From: Myripristis murdjan
Taxonomy: Eukaryota > Chordata > Actinopteri > Holocentriformes > Holocentridae
Assembly: GCF_902150065.1 (NCBI RefSeq)
Contig: NC_043989.1
Location: forward strand, 27,474,667 to 27,538,666
Length of the DNA stretch: 64,000 nt
Direction of reading: 5' to 3'
Shown: positions 26,668 through 37,979 of the stretch, one piece after another
Layout: each line of letters opens with the position of its first letter
Numbering within the stretch: position 1 is the stretch's first letter
Program-made: the position numbers and the translations under genes
Notes under the pieces: generated by a model
Database searches by the model: none
Seen by the model: the letters and a program-made list of their open reading frames with translations, nothing else
What the model was told of the DNA's origin: nothing

Positions 26668-27530
26668 TTCAAATAAGATAAGATATTCCTTTATTAGTCC
26701 CACAGTGGGGAAATTTCCAGCATTACAGCAGCAAAGTGGATAGCAAAATATGAAGCATAATTTACAGTAGAAACAGACAATAAATAGCAACAAGTAATAT
26801 AAATACTATAAACAAGGAATATAGAAAAAATAGAAATATGAACAATTTAAACAACAGAAGAAAATAACCTAAACCTGAGGAACAAACCGCTCCAACGGAG
26901 GTTCAGAGTTAGCATGAAACCATGAGACCAAGTGACAGAACCCAACGCCCGGTACTGGGATTCAAGAACTGTCATACCTGATCCAGCCTTATGGAATCAC
27001 CCCTTCCCCTCCAGTCATGGGTTTGTCACATAATCATGTTGACATAAACACAGGCAGACCTGTCTGTATGCACATATACACATTTGTCATTTGCATACAT
27101 ACAACCTCACTGTGGTGCACACCTGTATAATCCTCTGCAAGTCTTCAATGAATTGCTTGTGAATGCTTTCCATCACCTGGGGCTTCTTCTTGGACAACGG
27201 CTGGAAGGTTTTGGCGAAGCTCTGAAAGCTGAAAAACAGTAGAAATGACACAAACATCCATACTGAAATAGGTGTTGGATTAAAAATATGTAACAAAGTA
27301 GAAAGAAAAAGAAAATTGTCTCACAAAAGATCTCCTGTTTGAGTTACTTTTATTTTGTAAAGGGCACTCGCATATTAAAATCTGAATCTGTGAAAACTGC
27401 CAATGACAGCAGATTCAACCAAAACTGCACCATTAACCCCACTTGTAATATTTTGACATAGCAGCTACAGACGGGTGACAAAGAAAAACTCTAGCACCTC
27501 AACACCTTAGATGGCCAATATCTTTAATAA

Positions 27531-27565
<35 letters not shown>

Positions 27566-28456
27566 CCATGTCCATTTTAGTCACTGAACTTCAACCATAT
27601 TTAACACCTATGAGTAATTCTGGAATCCACCCAGAATGGCATTTTCTGCCCATGTAAATTAATGTCACTGTATAAAATGGATTGGATTAAAGTCCTCACA
27701 TCTATCTAGTAACGTTCAAGACCTTATGATACGATTTATTAGTGTTTATCATATAATTGTTTACATAATTAAGATATTTGAAATAAGATCACTTAGTGAG
27801 GTTTTCTTAACTGTGGATAGTAGCATTGTGATCCTAGAAAAGAGCACTCATTTGCATAAATCAGTTCTAATTGTTGTGTATTCATGTTTGTGTATCTAGC
27901 CCTCAAATAATTCACACCAGTTCACTGTAACAGCACTCAGAGTCCTGTCTGTCTGTCTGTCTGTCTGCTAGAGGTAAGTAAGTGAGAGCAGGTACTCCAT
28001 GTGTTATCCGGTGGGTGATTCCTATGACAGATGTTTCCTAAAACAGGATTCATCCGGAGAATTCAACGCTGGTATCCGAGAACCACCGGCCTCCGAGCCC
28101 ACAGCTCTAACCCTGGTCCTGTAACCTTACCTAGTTCACATTACCCAGTTTTTACTGATGCTAAACTCATATATTCCTTCGTGCACTGTAACTGCACACA
28201 TGTCATATTTCAAATTCGCCCGCAAACAAAGGGTTAGGCAACATTACCTGACATTAGCATCGTCGATGAACTTGGCCAGGCTCTTCTCCATCACCTTGTT
28301 GAACAGCTTCAGCCTGCTCCGCCGGGCTTCCGCTCCCTCACACGGCTTACAAACATCCACCTCCCCCGTAGCTTCGCTTGTCTGGCCTTCATCGTTTTCT
28401 GCGGTACAAACATTACCTGCATTCTCTTTCTGTGACACCTCGCCACTTTCCTCCAT
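25607..28456 (-). CDS. pmf1: Polyamine-modulated factor 1, MIS12-complex subunit
   Basis: The Nnf1-type subunit of the MIS12 kinetochore complex, which connects centromeric chromatin to the microtubule-binding NDC80 complex; in mammals it is also described as a polyamine-responsive cofactor. Coding exons on the minus strand: 28248-28456, 27123-27228, 26483-26583, 26131-26326, 25607-25672; 678 bases, 225 residues. Family features are an acidic, variable N-terminus, RSRLKLFNKVMEKSLAKFI, SFAKTFQPLSKKKPQVMESI, the block EPSWRPSGVPEQDL, and a heptad-like coiled-coil stretch (YLRRELKKIQAENAALAQRV onward, about residues 155-205). The last exon is short (66 nt) and encodes a tail ending SLCPADTFDV; it was found by joining the exon 4 donor to TTTAG at 25673-25677, in frame. 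I start at ATG 28454-28456, just after an A-run. Divergent from tmx2 with a shared promoter. Confidence 0.88.
26600..26662. repeat. CA microsatellite at pmf1 exon 3 acceptor
   Basis: About 31 dinucleotide units. In the pmf1 transcript this is a UG repeat ending about 17 nt before exon 3, taking the place of a normal pyrimidine tract. Confidence 0.95.
26683..26870 (-). mobile_element. Dispersed retroposon tail, copy 2
   Basis: Same sequence and orientation as the copy at 17346-17580: GATAA units, ATTCCTTTATTAGTCCCAC, GTGGGGAAATTTCC, then ACAGCAGCAAAGTGGATAGC. It lies in pmf1 intron 2. Confidence 0.6.
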
Positions 28457-28644
28457 TTTTTTTTTTTTTACCACCCAACTGAACTTTGTTTACGTTTTGC
28501 AATACCCGCCAAATCTACGGCGTGCAATTGCGGCCAGAAAACATCAGATTGGTTTTCGTTTTGCGCATGCGCAGTGCCAGTCACGTTTCGTGCGTCAACT
28601 CCAGTTCACGCGGTGTCTGCGACTCTGTATTTGCGTGCGGGACG
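28457..28644. promoter_or_regulatory. Shared bidirectional promoter pmf1/tmx2
   Basis: Only 188 bp separate the pmf1 ATG (minus) from the tmx2 ATG (plus). The interval is CpG-rich for the window and contains TGCGCATGCGCA at 28562-28573, a perfect palindromic match to the NRF1 consensus (YGCGCAYGCGCR). No TATA box is evident. Use of the site is inference from the match and placement. Confidence 0.8.
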
Positions 28645-29037
28645 ATGGGTCTAATCACAGGACTTTTTGCTTTCCTCTACCACCTGCCACAGATCTACAA
28701 ATGGCTGCTGAAGCCGTACTACATCGCGTCCTTCCTCATGACGGTCGCCTTCCTGGTCGTCCGCAAGGCTCCGGGGCTGTGCGAGCACCTGGCCACCCAG
28801 CGGGAGGACGGCAACTCCTGCGACTTTGACTGGGTGAGTGAGTGTGTGTGTGGAGAGGGGTAGTGTTGCACTGCGGTGCTGTGGCTAAATATGGTGGTGG
28901 GCTCAGTGCTGCAGCTGGCTCATTCAGTGATCACGGTGCTTTTGCTTCACAGAGAGAAGTCGAGATCCTCATGTTCCTCAGTGCAATTGTGATGATGAAG
29001 AACAGGAGAGCCAGTAAGTTGCCTCAACCCCCACCCC

Positions 29038-29083
<46 letters not shown>

Positions 29084-32000
29084 AAAGTGGTGTCAGAGCT
29101 GGCTGATGTCACTACAACTCTTTGTTTACTGTAGAAACAATCGTGCCATCAAAACCACTTGTCGTTTGTGAACCGTTTTTCCTGTTTCATTACCTAGAAT
29201 GTCAGCTCTCCCTCTCTTACCCAGCTCTACTGTGTACAGTGGAGCGATATGGGTGATATGGGTATATGATATGGGTGCCGATTCGATATGTACTGCGATT
29301 CTCAAGTATTGTGATTCTGCAAGTATTATGATTCAATGTTGCAATTTATTGTTTTCTGAATGATCCTCTAGTTTGTGGTTGTAAAGTTTCATGAGGCTGT
29401 GATTACCCTAGAGGTCACTATAGGTCATTTTCTACAGTGATGTCAAGTTTCAAAAAATGGTCTCACCACAGTGAAGTGGCTGCTATGGGGGGTAACATCA
29501 TCACACATGAATCAGGTGTGGCTCATGGAATCCACAAGAGTCTCAGCTCTCCAGTCAAACCCAAATTTATGCAACTCCAACACTGTTTAGGCCCCAGTCT
29601 GCACAAATACACCAAACTGCATGAGATTACCATACGGTGGGCATGTTTGCCAAGGGGAGACATGCAATATTTAATCCCCTGCAAAAAGAATCATGATACT
29701 TAAGTGAATTGATTTTTTTTCCCCCCTACTACTAATAAACAGTCATGCAGATGTTTACCAAGTCTTATCCAGCAACAGTGTCTACATCATATCCACTATA
29801 TTCACAAGATAATGTGTATCAATTTGGATGCCGTGTTTGGGAACCCCTTTATGTAGGCTGTGCTTGACTAAAAACCTGACTTTGTTGTGTAAACATTGCA
29901 TGACAGTGGTAGAGCTCGCCCTCCCCTTCCTCTGACCTTGTACTAAATACTGTTAATTTCTTCCCCCCATCTGTCTTTTCTTCTCTTTTTTTCTCTTGCT
30001 GATCCTCCGTTTTCTCTGTTTTCCCCTGTAGTCACCCTGGAGCAGCACATAGGCAACCTGTTCCTGTTCAGTAAAGTGGCCAACGTCATTCTTTTCTTCC
30101 GGCTGGACATTCGACTGGGCATCCTCTACCTTGCCATGTGTGTCGGTCAGTGGTCATTAAACTCACCACCACCAACTACTTAACTACAATCAAGCTTTTT
30201 TTTAAATTATGGGCTACGAAATGGCACATGTATCAGGTCCATTTAAAAGTCTGGTTTTCGGTCTCCTATTTATTTCTGAATTATTATTATTGTTGAATAG
30301 TTCAAGTAAGGTACAGAACTCACATGTAGCTCTTGCATGCAGTCAGTCCATTTGGGAGTGGAAAAAAGTAAATTGATGCAAAATGGCACATGTGACAGGT
30401 ACATTTAAAAATCTGAGGTTCTGTGTGTTCTCTGCAGCGTTCGTCATGACCTGTAAGCCACCTCTCTACATGGGCCCAGAGTACATCAAGTACCTCAGTG
30501 ACAAAACCATAGACGTGAGTATTACTGAGTCGGTGAAAACAATATTTTCATGTAGATGTAGTCAGGGCTTTTTTTAATCACCACAACCATTGGCATACAG
30601 TACAGGCCAAAAGTTTGGACACACCTTCTCATTCAATGCGTTTTCTTTCTTTTCACGACTATTTACATTGTAGATTCTAACTGAAGGAATCAAAACTATG
30701 AATGAACACATGTGGAGTTATGTACTTAACAAAAAAAGGTGAAATAACTGAAAACATGTTTTATATTCTAGTTTCTTCAAAATAGCCACCCTTTGCTCTG
30801 ATTACTGCTTTGCACACTCTTGGCATTGATAAATTCTTTATTTACCGTGGGATAACCCCTTGAGATGCAGCATCTCGTTTCCAAGGGGGTCCCACACAAA
30901 AGCAAGAAACAGTAACAAGCAGCACAATCCAAAGAACAGAAAGACAAAATCAAATAATAAGTGACAAACCAGACAAAGACAACACTTAACTAAAACCTCA
31001 ACAAGGAAAATAAAATCAGGGAAAAATAAAAATAAAGAAATTAGACCAGATTAGATTATCCTAAACCAATTAAATGATATGATTAAATAAAAAGCGCAAT
31101 AACAAACATAGAATGAGGATTGGGGAGTAACAATTAAATTATAATCAAAGGCATTGGCAAACAGGTTGTAAATAAGTAAATAACACATTTTTGAATATAT
31201 GGAGTGGAAACACCACACGAATATTGAGAGGTAGAGTATTCCAAGTAGTGGGGGCCAGATACTTGAAGGCTTTCTTGCCAATTTCTTTCTCAACAAATGG
31301 GACGGCATAAAGAGACTGATCTGAGCTTCTTAATGAGTAACTACAGACATATGGAACAAAAAATTGTTTCAAGCAGTAAGGAAAATTAAAATGAATGCAT
31401 TTAAAGAGAAACTGAAACCAGTGAAATTGTCTTCTATTCTCTAAAGAAAGCCACCCAAGTGTATTATATAATAAACAATGGTGTGTGAAAAAGGAACATC
31501 CTAATATAAATCTACATAGTTTATTGTAAGCAACTTTAAGAGGTTGGAGATCGTTTTTTGATGCAGTCATATAGATGATATCCGCATAATCAATAATAGG
31601 CAGGATCAATTGTAATACAAGTTTTTTTCTAACATTAAGGGTAAAGCAATGCCGAGAACGAAACAAAACCCCTACACCAAAATTAACTTTCTTTAAAACA
31701 TAATCGATATGTGAGTTAAATGTTAGTCTTGAGTCAATCCAGACTCCCAAATATTTATATTTGTCCACTATCTGGAGAACTCTACCATCATTATAGTTTA
31801 ACACCAAAGAATTTAAATCAGGGTTATGTTTTTGTCTCAAACCAAAGAGCATGGCACACGTTTTAGTTTGGTTGAGTAGTAGTTTGTTTTCTGAGAGCCA
31901 AGACTGAAAAATATTAAAGTCATGTTGTAGTGATTCTTGGATCTGTGAGGAGGAGGGCTTAGAGGTATAAATAATAGTATCATCAGCATATAACTGAACA

Positions 32001-35000
32001 GAACAGTCAGAGAAAATAAGGGGAAGGTCATTGATAAAAATAGAAAAAAGAAGTGGACCCAAAGTTGATCCTTGAGGGACACCTCTGGGCTGGATTTGTA
32101 AGTCAGACTTGAAACCTTTTAGAGAAACACACTGCTTTCTACTATGTAAATAACAGTTAAACCACAAAAGGGCATGTCTGGATAGACCAATTGCATAAAG
32201 CTTGTCTAATAATAAATAATGATCGACAAGATCAAAAGCTTTTGTTAAGTCAACAAAAATGGATCCAGTTAGAAAACCCTGATCAAAAGCTGAGTATATG
32301 TCGTTTGTGAATTTTAAGAGAGCAGTAGTTGTCGAGTAATTGGATCTGAAGCCAAATTGAAATTGAGAAAGAATATTATTGCTGTTCAAATAATAATTTA
32401 ACTGATTAAAAATAATTTTTTCAAAAACTTTTGCAATAGAACACAAGATTGAAATAGGCCTGTAATTGTTAGGATCAAGTGAATCACCACCCTTGTGCAG
32501 TGGAGTAATTCGCGCACATTTCCAAATAGTTGGCATTTCATGTGTAGATAGTGAAAGATTGAATAAGTCTGATAATGGGAAACAAATAATATGGGATGAT
32601 AATTTAATAAATTTTGTCTCAATTCCATCAAGCCCAGGACCAGAGCTCTCTTTCAACTCAGCAATCGCATCAGCAACATCAGCGGGAGTAATAGTCTGAA
32701 AATTAAAGGAGCTATGAGTTAACTGAACAGGAATTGAACTTAACTGGGGAGGATTAGGGATAAAATTTGAACAGACAGTGGAGAAATGCTGATTGAGTGC
32801 AGAAGCAATTGGCAGTGGTTCATTCAGTATTATATCAGCAACTCTAAGCTGATTAATTGATGGATTATCTGATATATTTATAATGTCATGAATTTTCTTC
32901 CAGAACTTTTTAGGGTTATTGAAATTATTATGTTAAGATTCCTTATAATAATCAGACTGAGCATTCCTAGCTCGGGTTTTGCAGCTATTCCTAAGTTTTC
33001 TGTACACTTCCCAATCAGCAGGACTCCTTGTCTGTCTAAATTTAGCCCAGGCTTTATCTCTTTCTTTAAAGAGAGATATAATTTCCTGATTTATCCAGGG
33101 CAGATGAGCACCTTTGACTTTGACATCTCTCCAAGGGGCATGTTTATCTATAACCCTCAAAAACTCAGAGTGAAAAAAATCCCATGCATTTTGGACATCT
33201 GGAATTAAGCTAAATCGTTCCCAATTTAAATTAATTAGATCTGCAATAAAAGTAGTGGTATCAAATTTCTTTAATTGCCTAATTCTAATCAATTTGGGTG
33301 GGGCTCTTGATAATTTAATTTTCCATATACAATAGATAATTGAATGGTCACTAAAACATTCTGGGAGGACACCAGCATCTGCAATTCTATTTGGATGTGA
33401 AACCAAAATCCAGTCAAGTAGGGTCTGAGAAGTAGGGGTGATTCTTGTGGGCTCAGTAATTAATTGAGTTAAATCCATGCTTGAAAAAGAAGCTTTGTCC
33501 CTACTAGAAGACCTGTCTAACCAATTTTTGTTGAAATCGCCTAGTAAAATGAGTTCATTACTACAATCTATGGAGCTGATAGTTGCTCTCTCGATGAGCT
33601 TCAAGAGGTAGTCACCTGAAATGATTTTCACTTCACAGGTGTGCCTTATCAGGGTTAATTAGTGGAATTTCTTGCTTTATCAATGGGGTTGGGACCATCA
33701 GTTGTGTTGTGCAGAAGTCAGGTTACTACACAGCCGACAGCCCTATTGGACAACTGTTAAAATTCATATTATGGCAAGAACCAATCAGCTAACTAAAGAA
33801 AAACGAGTGGCCATTATTACTTTAAGAAATGAAGGTCAGTCAGTCCGGAAAATTGCAAAAACTTTAAATGTGTCCCCAAGTGGAGTCGCAAAAACCATCA
33901 AGCGCTACAACGAAACTGGCACACATGAGGACCGACCCAGGAAAGGAAGACCAAGAGTCACCTCTGCTTCTGAGGACAAGTTCATCCGAGTCACCAGCCT
34001 CAGAAATCACAAGTTAACAGCAGCTCAGATCAGAGACCAGATAAATGCCACACAGAGTTCTAGCAGCAGACCCATCTCTAGAACAACTGTTAAGAGGAGA
34101 CTGCGCGAATCAGGCCTTCATGGTCAAATAGCTGCTAGGAAACCACTGCTAAGGAGAGGCAACAAGCAGAAGAGATTTGTTTGGGCCAAGAAACACAAGG
34201 AATGGACATTAGACCAGTGGAAATCTGTGCTTTGGTCTGATGAGTCCAAATTTGAGATCTTTGGTTCCAACCGCCGTGTCATTGTGAGACGCAGAAAAGG
34301 TGAACGGATGGATTCCACATGCCTGGTTCCCACTGTGAAGCATGGAGGAGGAGGTGTGATGGTGTGGGGGTGTGCATGGCATGGCTACCACAGCATCCTG
34401 CAGCGACATGCCATCCCATCCGGTTTGCGTTTAGTTGGACGATCATTTATTTTTCAACAGGACAATGACCCCAAACTCACCTCCAGGCTGTGTAAGGGCT
34501 ATTTAGTGCAGTAATTTTAGGCCAAAATTGGGGTCAACCTAGGACAAATTGCAAGAGAAGCAAACTCAACTGATTTTGTATCCTCAGTTTGTCCTGAGTG
34601 AGGGAAAAAAAGTCCCAAGAAATCCCATTGGTGGAAAGTTTTGAAAATCACCTATTTATGACCACATATTACCAAAAAACACTGTTTTTAACACACAGGG
34701 GAAAGGGTTCAAAATTTATTTTCAGATATCACTATAAAAATTCACAAGATGATTACACACACAAAGACAAGTTACCTTGCATTAAAAGGTTACTATATAT
34801 ATAGTAACCTTTTAATTCACTGTTTAAATATCTGTTCTGGCATTTATTCCTTATATTCCTTATTAGCGCATATCAAATCAGATAATGTGTGATATGCATG
34901 TGTAAACAGAATAATTCAAAGAACTTGTAATTGACTTTTTTTCTTGTCTTTGTGTGTGTAATCAACTTATGAATTTTTATAGTGATATCTGAAAGTAAAA

Positions 35001-37485
35001 TTTTGAACCCCTTTCCCCTGTGTGTTAAAAACAGTGTTTTTTGGTAATATGTGGTCATAAATAGGTGATTTTCAAAACTTTCCACCAATGGGATTTCTTG
35101 GGACTTTTTTTTCCCTCACTCAGGACAAACTGAGGATACAAAATCAGTTGAGTTTGCTTCTCTTGCAGTTTGTACTAGGTTTTTTCATAAAATGACTGGA
35201 CTAATTTGACCAAGAAGGAGAGTGATGGAGTGCTGCGGCAGATGACCTGGCCTCCACAGTCACCGGACCTGAACCCAATCCAGATGGTTTGGGGTGAGCT
35301 GGACCGCAGAGTGAAGGCAAAGGGGCCAACAAGTGCTCAGCATCTCTAGGAACTCCTTCAAGACTGTTGGAAAACCATTTCAAGTGACTACCTCTTGAAG
35401 CTCATGGAGAGAATGCCAAGAGTGTGCAAAGCAGTAATCAGAGCAAAGGGTGGCTATTTTGAAGAAACTAGAATATAAAACATGTTTTCAGTTATTTCAC
35501 CTTTTTTTGTTAAGTACATAACTCCACATGTGTTCATTCATAGTTTTGATTCCTTCAGTTAGAATCTACAGTGTAAATAGTCATGAAAATAAAGAAAACA
35601 CATTGAATGAGAAGGTGTGTCCAAACTTTTGGCCTGTACTGTACATTTCCCTCCTTTTCCAAGCATCTTAATTATTCAAATGGATCTATCAATTCCAAAA
35701 TCAAAGTACTTAAGGAGATTGACTTCCTGAATTGATGGGTTTAGACTGAGTTGGTGTGACAGATTAGCGATCCAGTGATTTACACATGGGTAATCTGTGC
35801 TAATCTAATCTAGTGTGATTTTCACCATCAGGAGGAGCTGGAGAGGGACAGTCGTGTCACCTGGATTATTGAATTCTACGCCAACTGGTCCCCTGAGTGC
35901 CAGTCCTTTGCTCCCATCTTCGCCGATCTTTCCCTCAAGTGAGATACAATGTCGCTGTCTGACCGACTTGCACACAGAAGAACAGCAGCAAACTGTATGT
36001 GTCCCCCTGTAGTTTGTAGCCTACTTGTTGGGGTGGACGGACACACCAAGCTGTTAGCTCTAATCTAATAGAACAGTGTAAGGTTTTAAAAGCCTGTGTG
36101 CAGTTACTGATGATCGGATTGCTCCTGTAAGTCGCCTCCCTGCACCGGTTTGACTGGCGTAGAAATCCAAATAAAATGGTTGGATTATATTACATATTCC
36201 ACAGGAAAATCTAATAATATACACACACAAACACTGACCTGTCTGTAGTGTTTGGACTGCAGTTTTGTTAGATATGTTGTCTGAATATCCTGTAAATGTC
36301 CTGAGTGTCTTGCCTCATGTCCTGCAGGTACAACTGCACAGGTCTCAGGTTTGGAAAGGTGGACATAGGACGCTATGGAGAGGTTTCACAGAGGTCAGCC
36401 ATTTTTCTCCTCTACACCTATGGTTCATGTAATTCTTTGCTGTTGTTTTTTCGTATCGCTTTACAGTGTGTTTGTGCTTTCCACAAGCTGCTGAATTTGA
36501 CTGATTCCCTGTGCTGTTCTGATCGTCCCACAACTTGCCGCCGTGCAGGTACAGGGTGAGCACCTCCCCTCTGGCTAAGCAGCTTCCCACATTGGTGCTT
36601 TTCCAAGGAGGGCGGGAAATCATAAGACGTCCGATGGTGGACAGTAAGGGCAGAGCTGTGTCCTGGACCTTCAATGAGGTACGTCTTGTCTTATCATGTC
36701 ATGTCATGTCAGACCAAACTCTTACACAGGTGTACACATCCGGCTACACTGTGAGGACCATGCCAAATAATTTACCTTATTTTCATCCTTATCTAACCTC
36801 TCAGTGATGCCTTATTGGATGGGAGGCATTGTCACCCTGGATAAAGGCAATCACTTAGAATAACTTTGTACTGATTTGCAATGAGTCTTCCGTCTAACAG
36901 GAGCCAAATGCACCCCTCAGCATAACAGAAGCAGCCTCCCTCACTGGCAGGGGTCCAGCATTCAGGCCTGTAGTGTTCTCTTGGTGAACGCCACACATGC
37001 ACTCGTCCACCTCTAGAACATGACTGACCACAATCCCTTTTTTCCACATCTCTGCAGAGCAGTGTTTATGGTTTTTGCACCACTCTAAAATGTGCATGTG
37101 ACTGCAGTCCTGCTGTAATATCCCTCGATGTGTACAGTACAACTTTGGAAGAATGGAGCTCCGTCCCTCCTGTAGAGGACCAGAGACTTTGTGAATCTCT
37201 GCCCAAGGAGCACTGGAGCTGTCCTGGCAGCTTGTGGTGTCGCAACACCTTACTGAAACGTTTTGTTTTGTTTTAATTTATTTGTCACCTGCCTGTGAAA
37301 TTACCTCCTAGGAGAACATCATCAGAGAGTTCAACCTCAATGAGCTCTTCCAGAAATCCAAGAAGCTGTACAAGAGTCGCGGCGAGAATAGAGAGGAGCA
37401 GAACGGCACTCAGCCAGAGGAGGACAGCAGTGAGTCTGCAGCCGTCAACCCAGACCAGCCTACAGAGAGCAAGAAAGACCAGTGA
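28645..37485 (+). CDS. tmx2: Thioredoxin-related transmembrane protein 2
   Basis: A PDI-family ER membrane protein with an atypical thioredoxin-like domain, placed at ER-mitochondria contacts in mammals. Coding exons: 28645-28833, 28953-29013, 30032-30145, 30438-30514, 35832-35938, 36328-36393, 36549-36678, 37312-37485; 918 bases, 305 residues (human 296). Hydrophobic N-terminal segments include [15 protein letters not shown]; the thioredoxin-like part starts near residue 150 ([20 protein letters not shown]). The site that is CxxC in active thioredoxins is S167-P-E-C170 here, with the first cysteine absent; from memory human TMX2 has SNDC, so this is usual for the family. [14 protein letters not shown] carries the conserved cis-proline region. 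The C-terminus KKDQ fits a KKxx ER-retrieval signal. Intron 4 (30515-35831) is inflated by nested transposons. The gene converges on zdhhc5. Confidence 0.95.
29041..29082. repeat. CA microsatellite in tmx2 intron 2
   Basis: About 20 CA units starting 28 nt after the exon 2 donor. Confidence 0.95.
29225..29400. repeat. Possible dispersed repeat in tmx2 intron 2
   Basis: Phrases such as CGATTCTCAAGTATTGTGATT and TTGCAATTTATTG resemble a frequent teleost interspersed motif, and short ATATGGGTG units repeat at the left edge. The rest of this intron (to 30031) shows no exon. The family is not assigned. Confidence 0.35.
30828..33585 (-). mobile_element. 5'-truncated L2/CR1-like LINE inserted in Tc1
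   Basis: A non-LTR retrotransposon on the minus strand. Its 3' tail is on the left and contains GAGATGCTGCATCTCAAGGG and AATAAAG, a typical fish L2/Rex-like ending. The 5' part is lost: the frame begins inside the endonuclease domain (ELILLGDFN, later SDHSIIY). The reverse transcriptase (32656 down to 31145) has [40 protein letters not shown] and the catalytic YADD box, then [10 protein letters not shown] single in-frame TAA near 32934-32936 separates the endonuclease and RT parts; otherwise the frame is open, so the insertion is young. I found no clear target-site duplication. Confidence 0.88.
33771..35478 (+). pseudogene. Tc1 transposase, broken
   Basis: Starts [16 protein letters not shown] with a paired-like helix-turn-helix ([22 protein letters not shown]) and the GRPR hook (RKGRPR). 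DDE catalytic parts: first Asp in [10 protein letters not shown], second in FQQDNDPK; the third position reads [11 protein letters not shown], with Gln where active copies have Glu. About 20 residues are missing in frame after VMVWGC. The MITE splits the frame after CKGYL at 34503, resuming at 35204, and a TAG replaces the Trp codon after AQHL. The element cannot mobilise itself. Confidence 0.9.
34504..35203. mobile_element. Long-armed foldback MITE inserted in the Tc1 transposase
   Basis: A 700-bp element made of two inverted arms of about 255 bp that match almost base for base (shared phrases CAAGAGAAGCAAACTCAACTG, CCTATTTATGACCACATATT) around a 170-bp centre. The tips are TAGTGCAGTAATTTTA and, inverted, TAGTCCAGTCATTTTA. 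It is flanked by ATT (34501-34503 and 35204-35206), and joining the flanks restores the expected transposase reading, so both boundaries are firm. A 3-bp duplication would fit PIF/Harbinger-like or other families; I do not assign one. A perfect 30-bp palindrome lies in the centre at 34784-34813. Confidence 0.88.
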
Positions 37486-37960
37486 GCTGGAGAGAGCTGC
37501 ATGAAGAGCTTCTTTCCTTCCAGTATTGCCATGCCTTAAGTTAATCCCAGTGTCCAAAGTGTTGTGAAATGGAGGGAGAGGAAGAGATTCTATCACTACA
37601 AGTTCTGTCTAAGTTGCATTTGCTGCTGTTGCAAATATCTACCCTAGAAGAAAAAATACACCACTTTTCTGGTCCTGGTGTTGATGTAACTGTTTGAATT
37701 CAACCCTGCAACACATCAAGCAACAATCTACTTTTTATAAGAGATATTAAGTTATTGTTCGCCAGTGCCTTTTTTATTGTAATATTTATTGGCTCCAATG
37801 AGCCACAAGTCTCACCACTCCAGCTACTCTTCAGTTTTCCTGCCTGGCACTATGTGTATTTACTTATCTTAATGTGAAACTGGTTTCTCAAATGTTTAGA
37901 CACCAAAGCAAAGGGTGATAGGTGGAACTGAAATAAAAATTAAAAAAAAAATATTACACA
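37486..37960 (+). other. tmx2: tmx2 3'UTR with poly(A) signal
   Basis: About 470 bases follow the stop. AATAAA lies at 37932-37937, followed by an A-rich stretch. No other gene is seen. Confidence 0.65.
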
Positions 37961-37979
37961 TGACGCATTCAGTTTTTCA

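Larger units (their letters stand above)
30598..35641 (+). mobile_element. Tc1/mariner transposon, disrupted by two later insertions
   Basis: Near-identical terminal inverted repeats of about 230 bp (30598-30827 and 35412-35641) begin CAGTACAGGCCAAAAG and are flanked by TA on both sides (30596-30597 and 35642-35643), the Tc1/mariner target. Between them lie a LINE (30828-33585), the transposase frame on the plus strand, and a foldback MITE (34504-35203). Without the insertions the Tc1 would be about 1.6 kb, the usual size. The whole assembly sits in tmx2 intron 4. Order of events: Tc1 first, then the LINE and the MITE; the order of the last two cannot be told. The close match of the long repeats suggests a fairly recent arrival. 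Confidence 0.92.
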
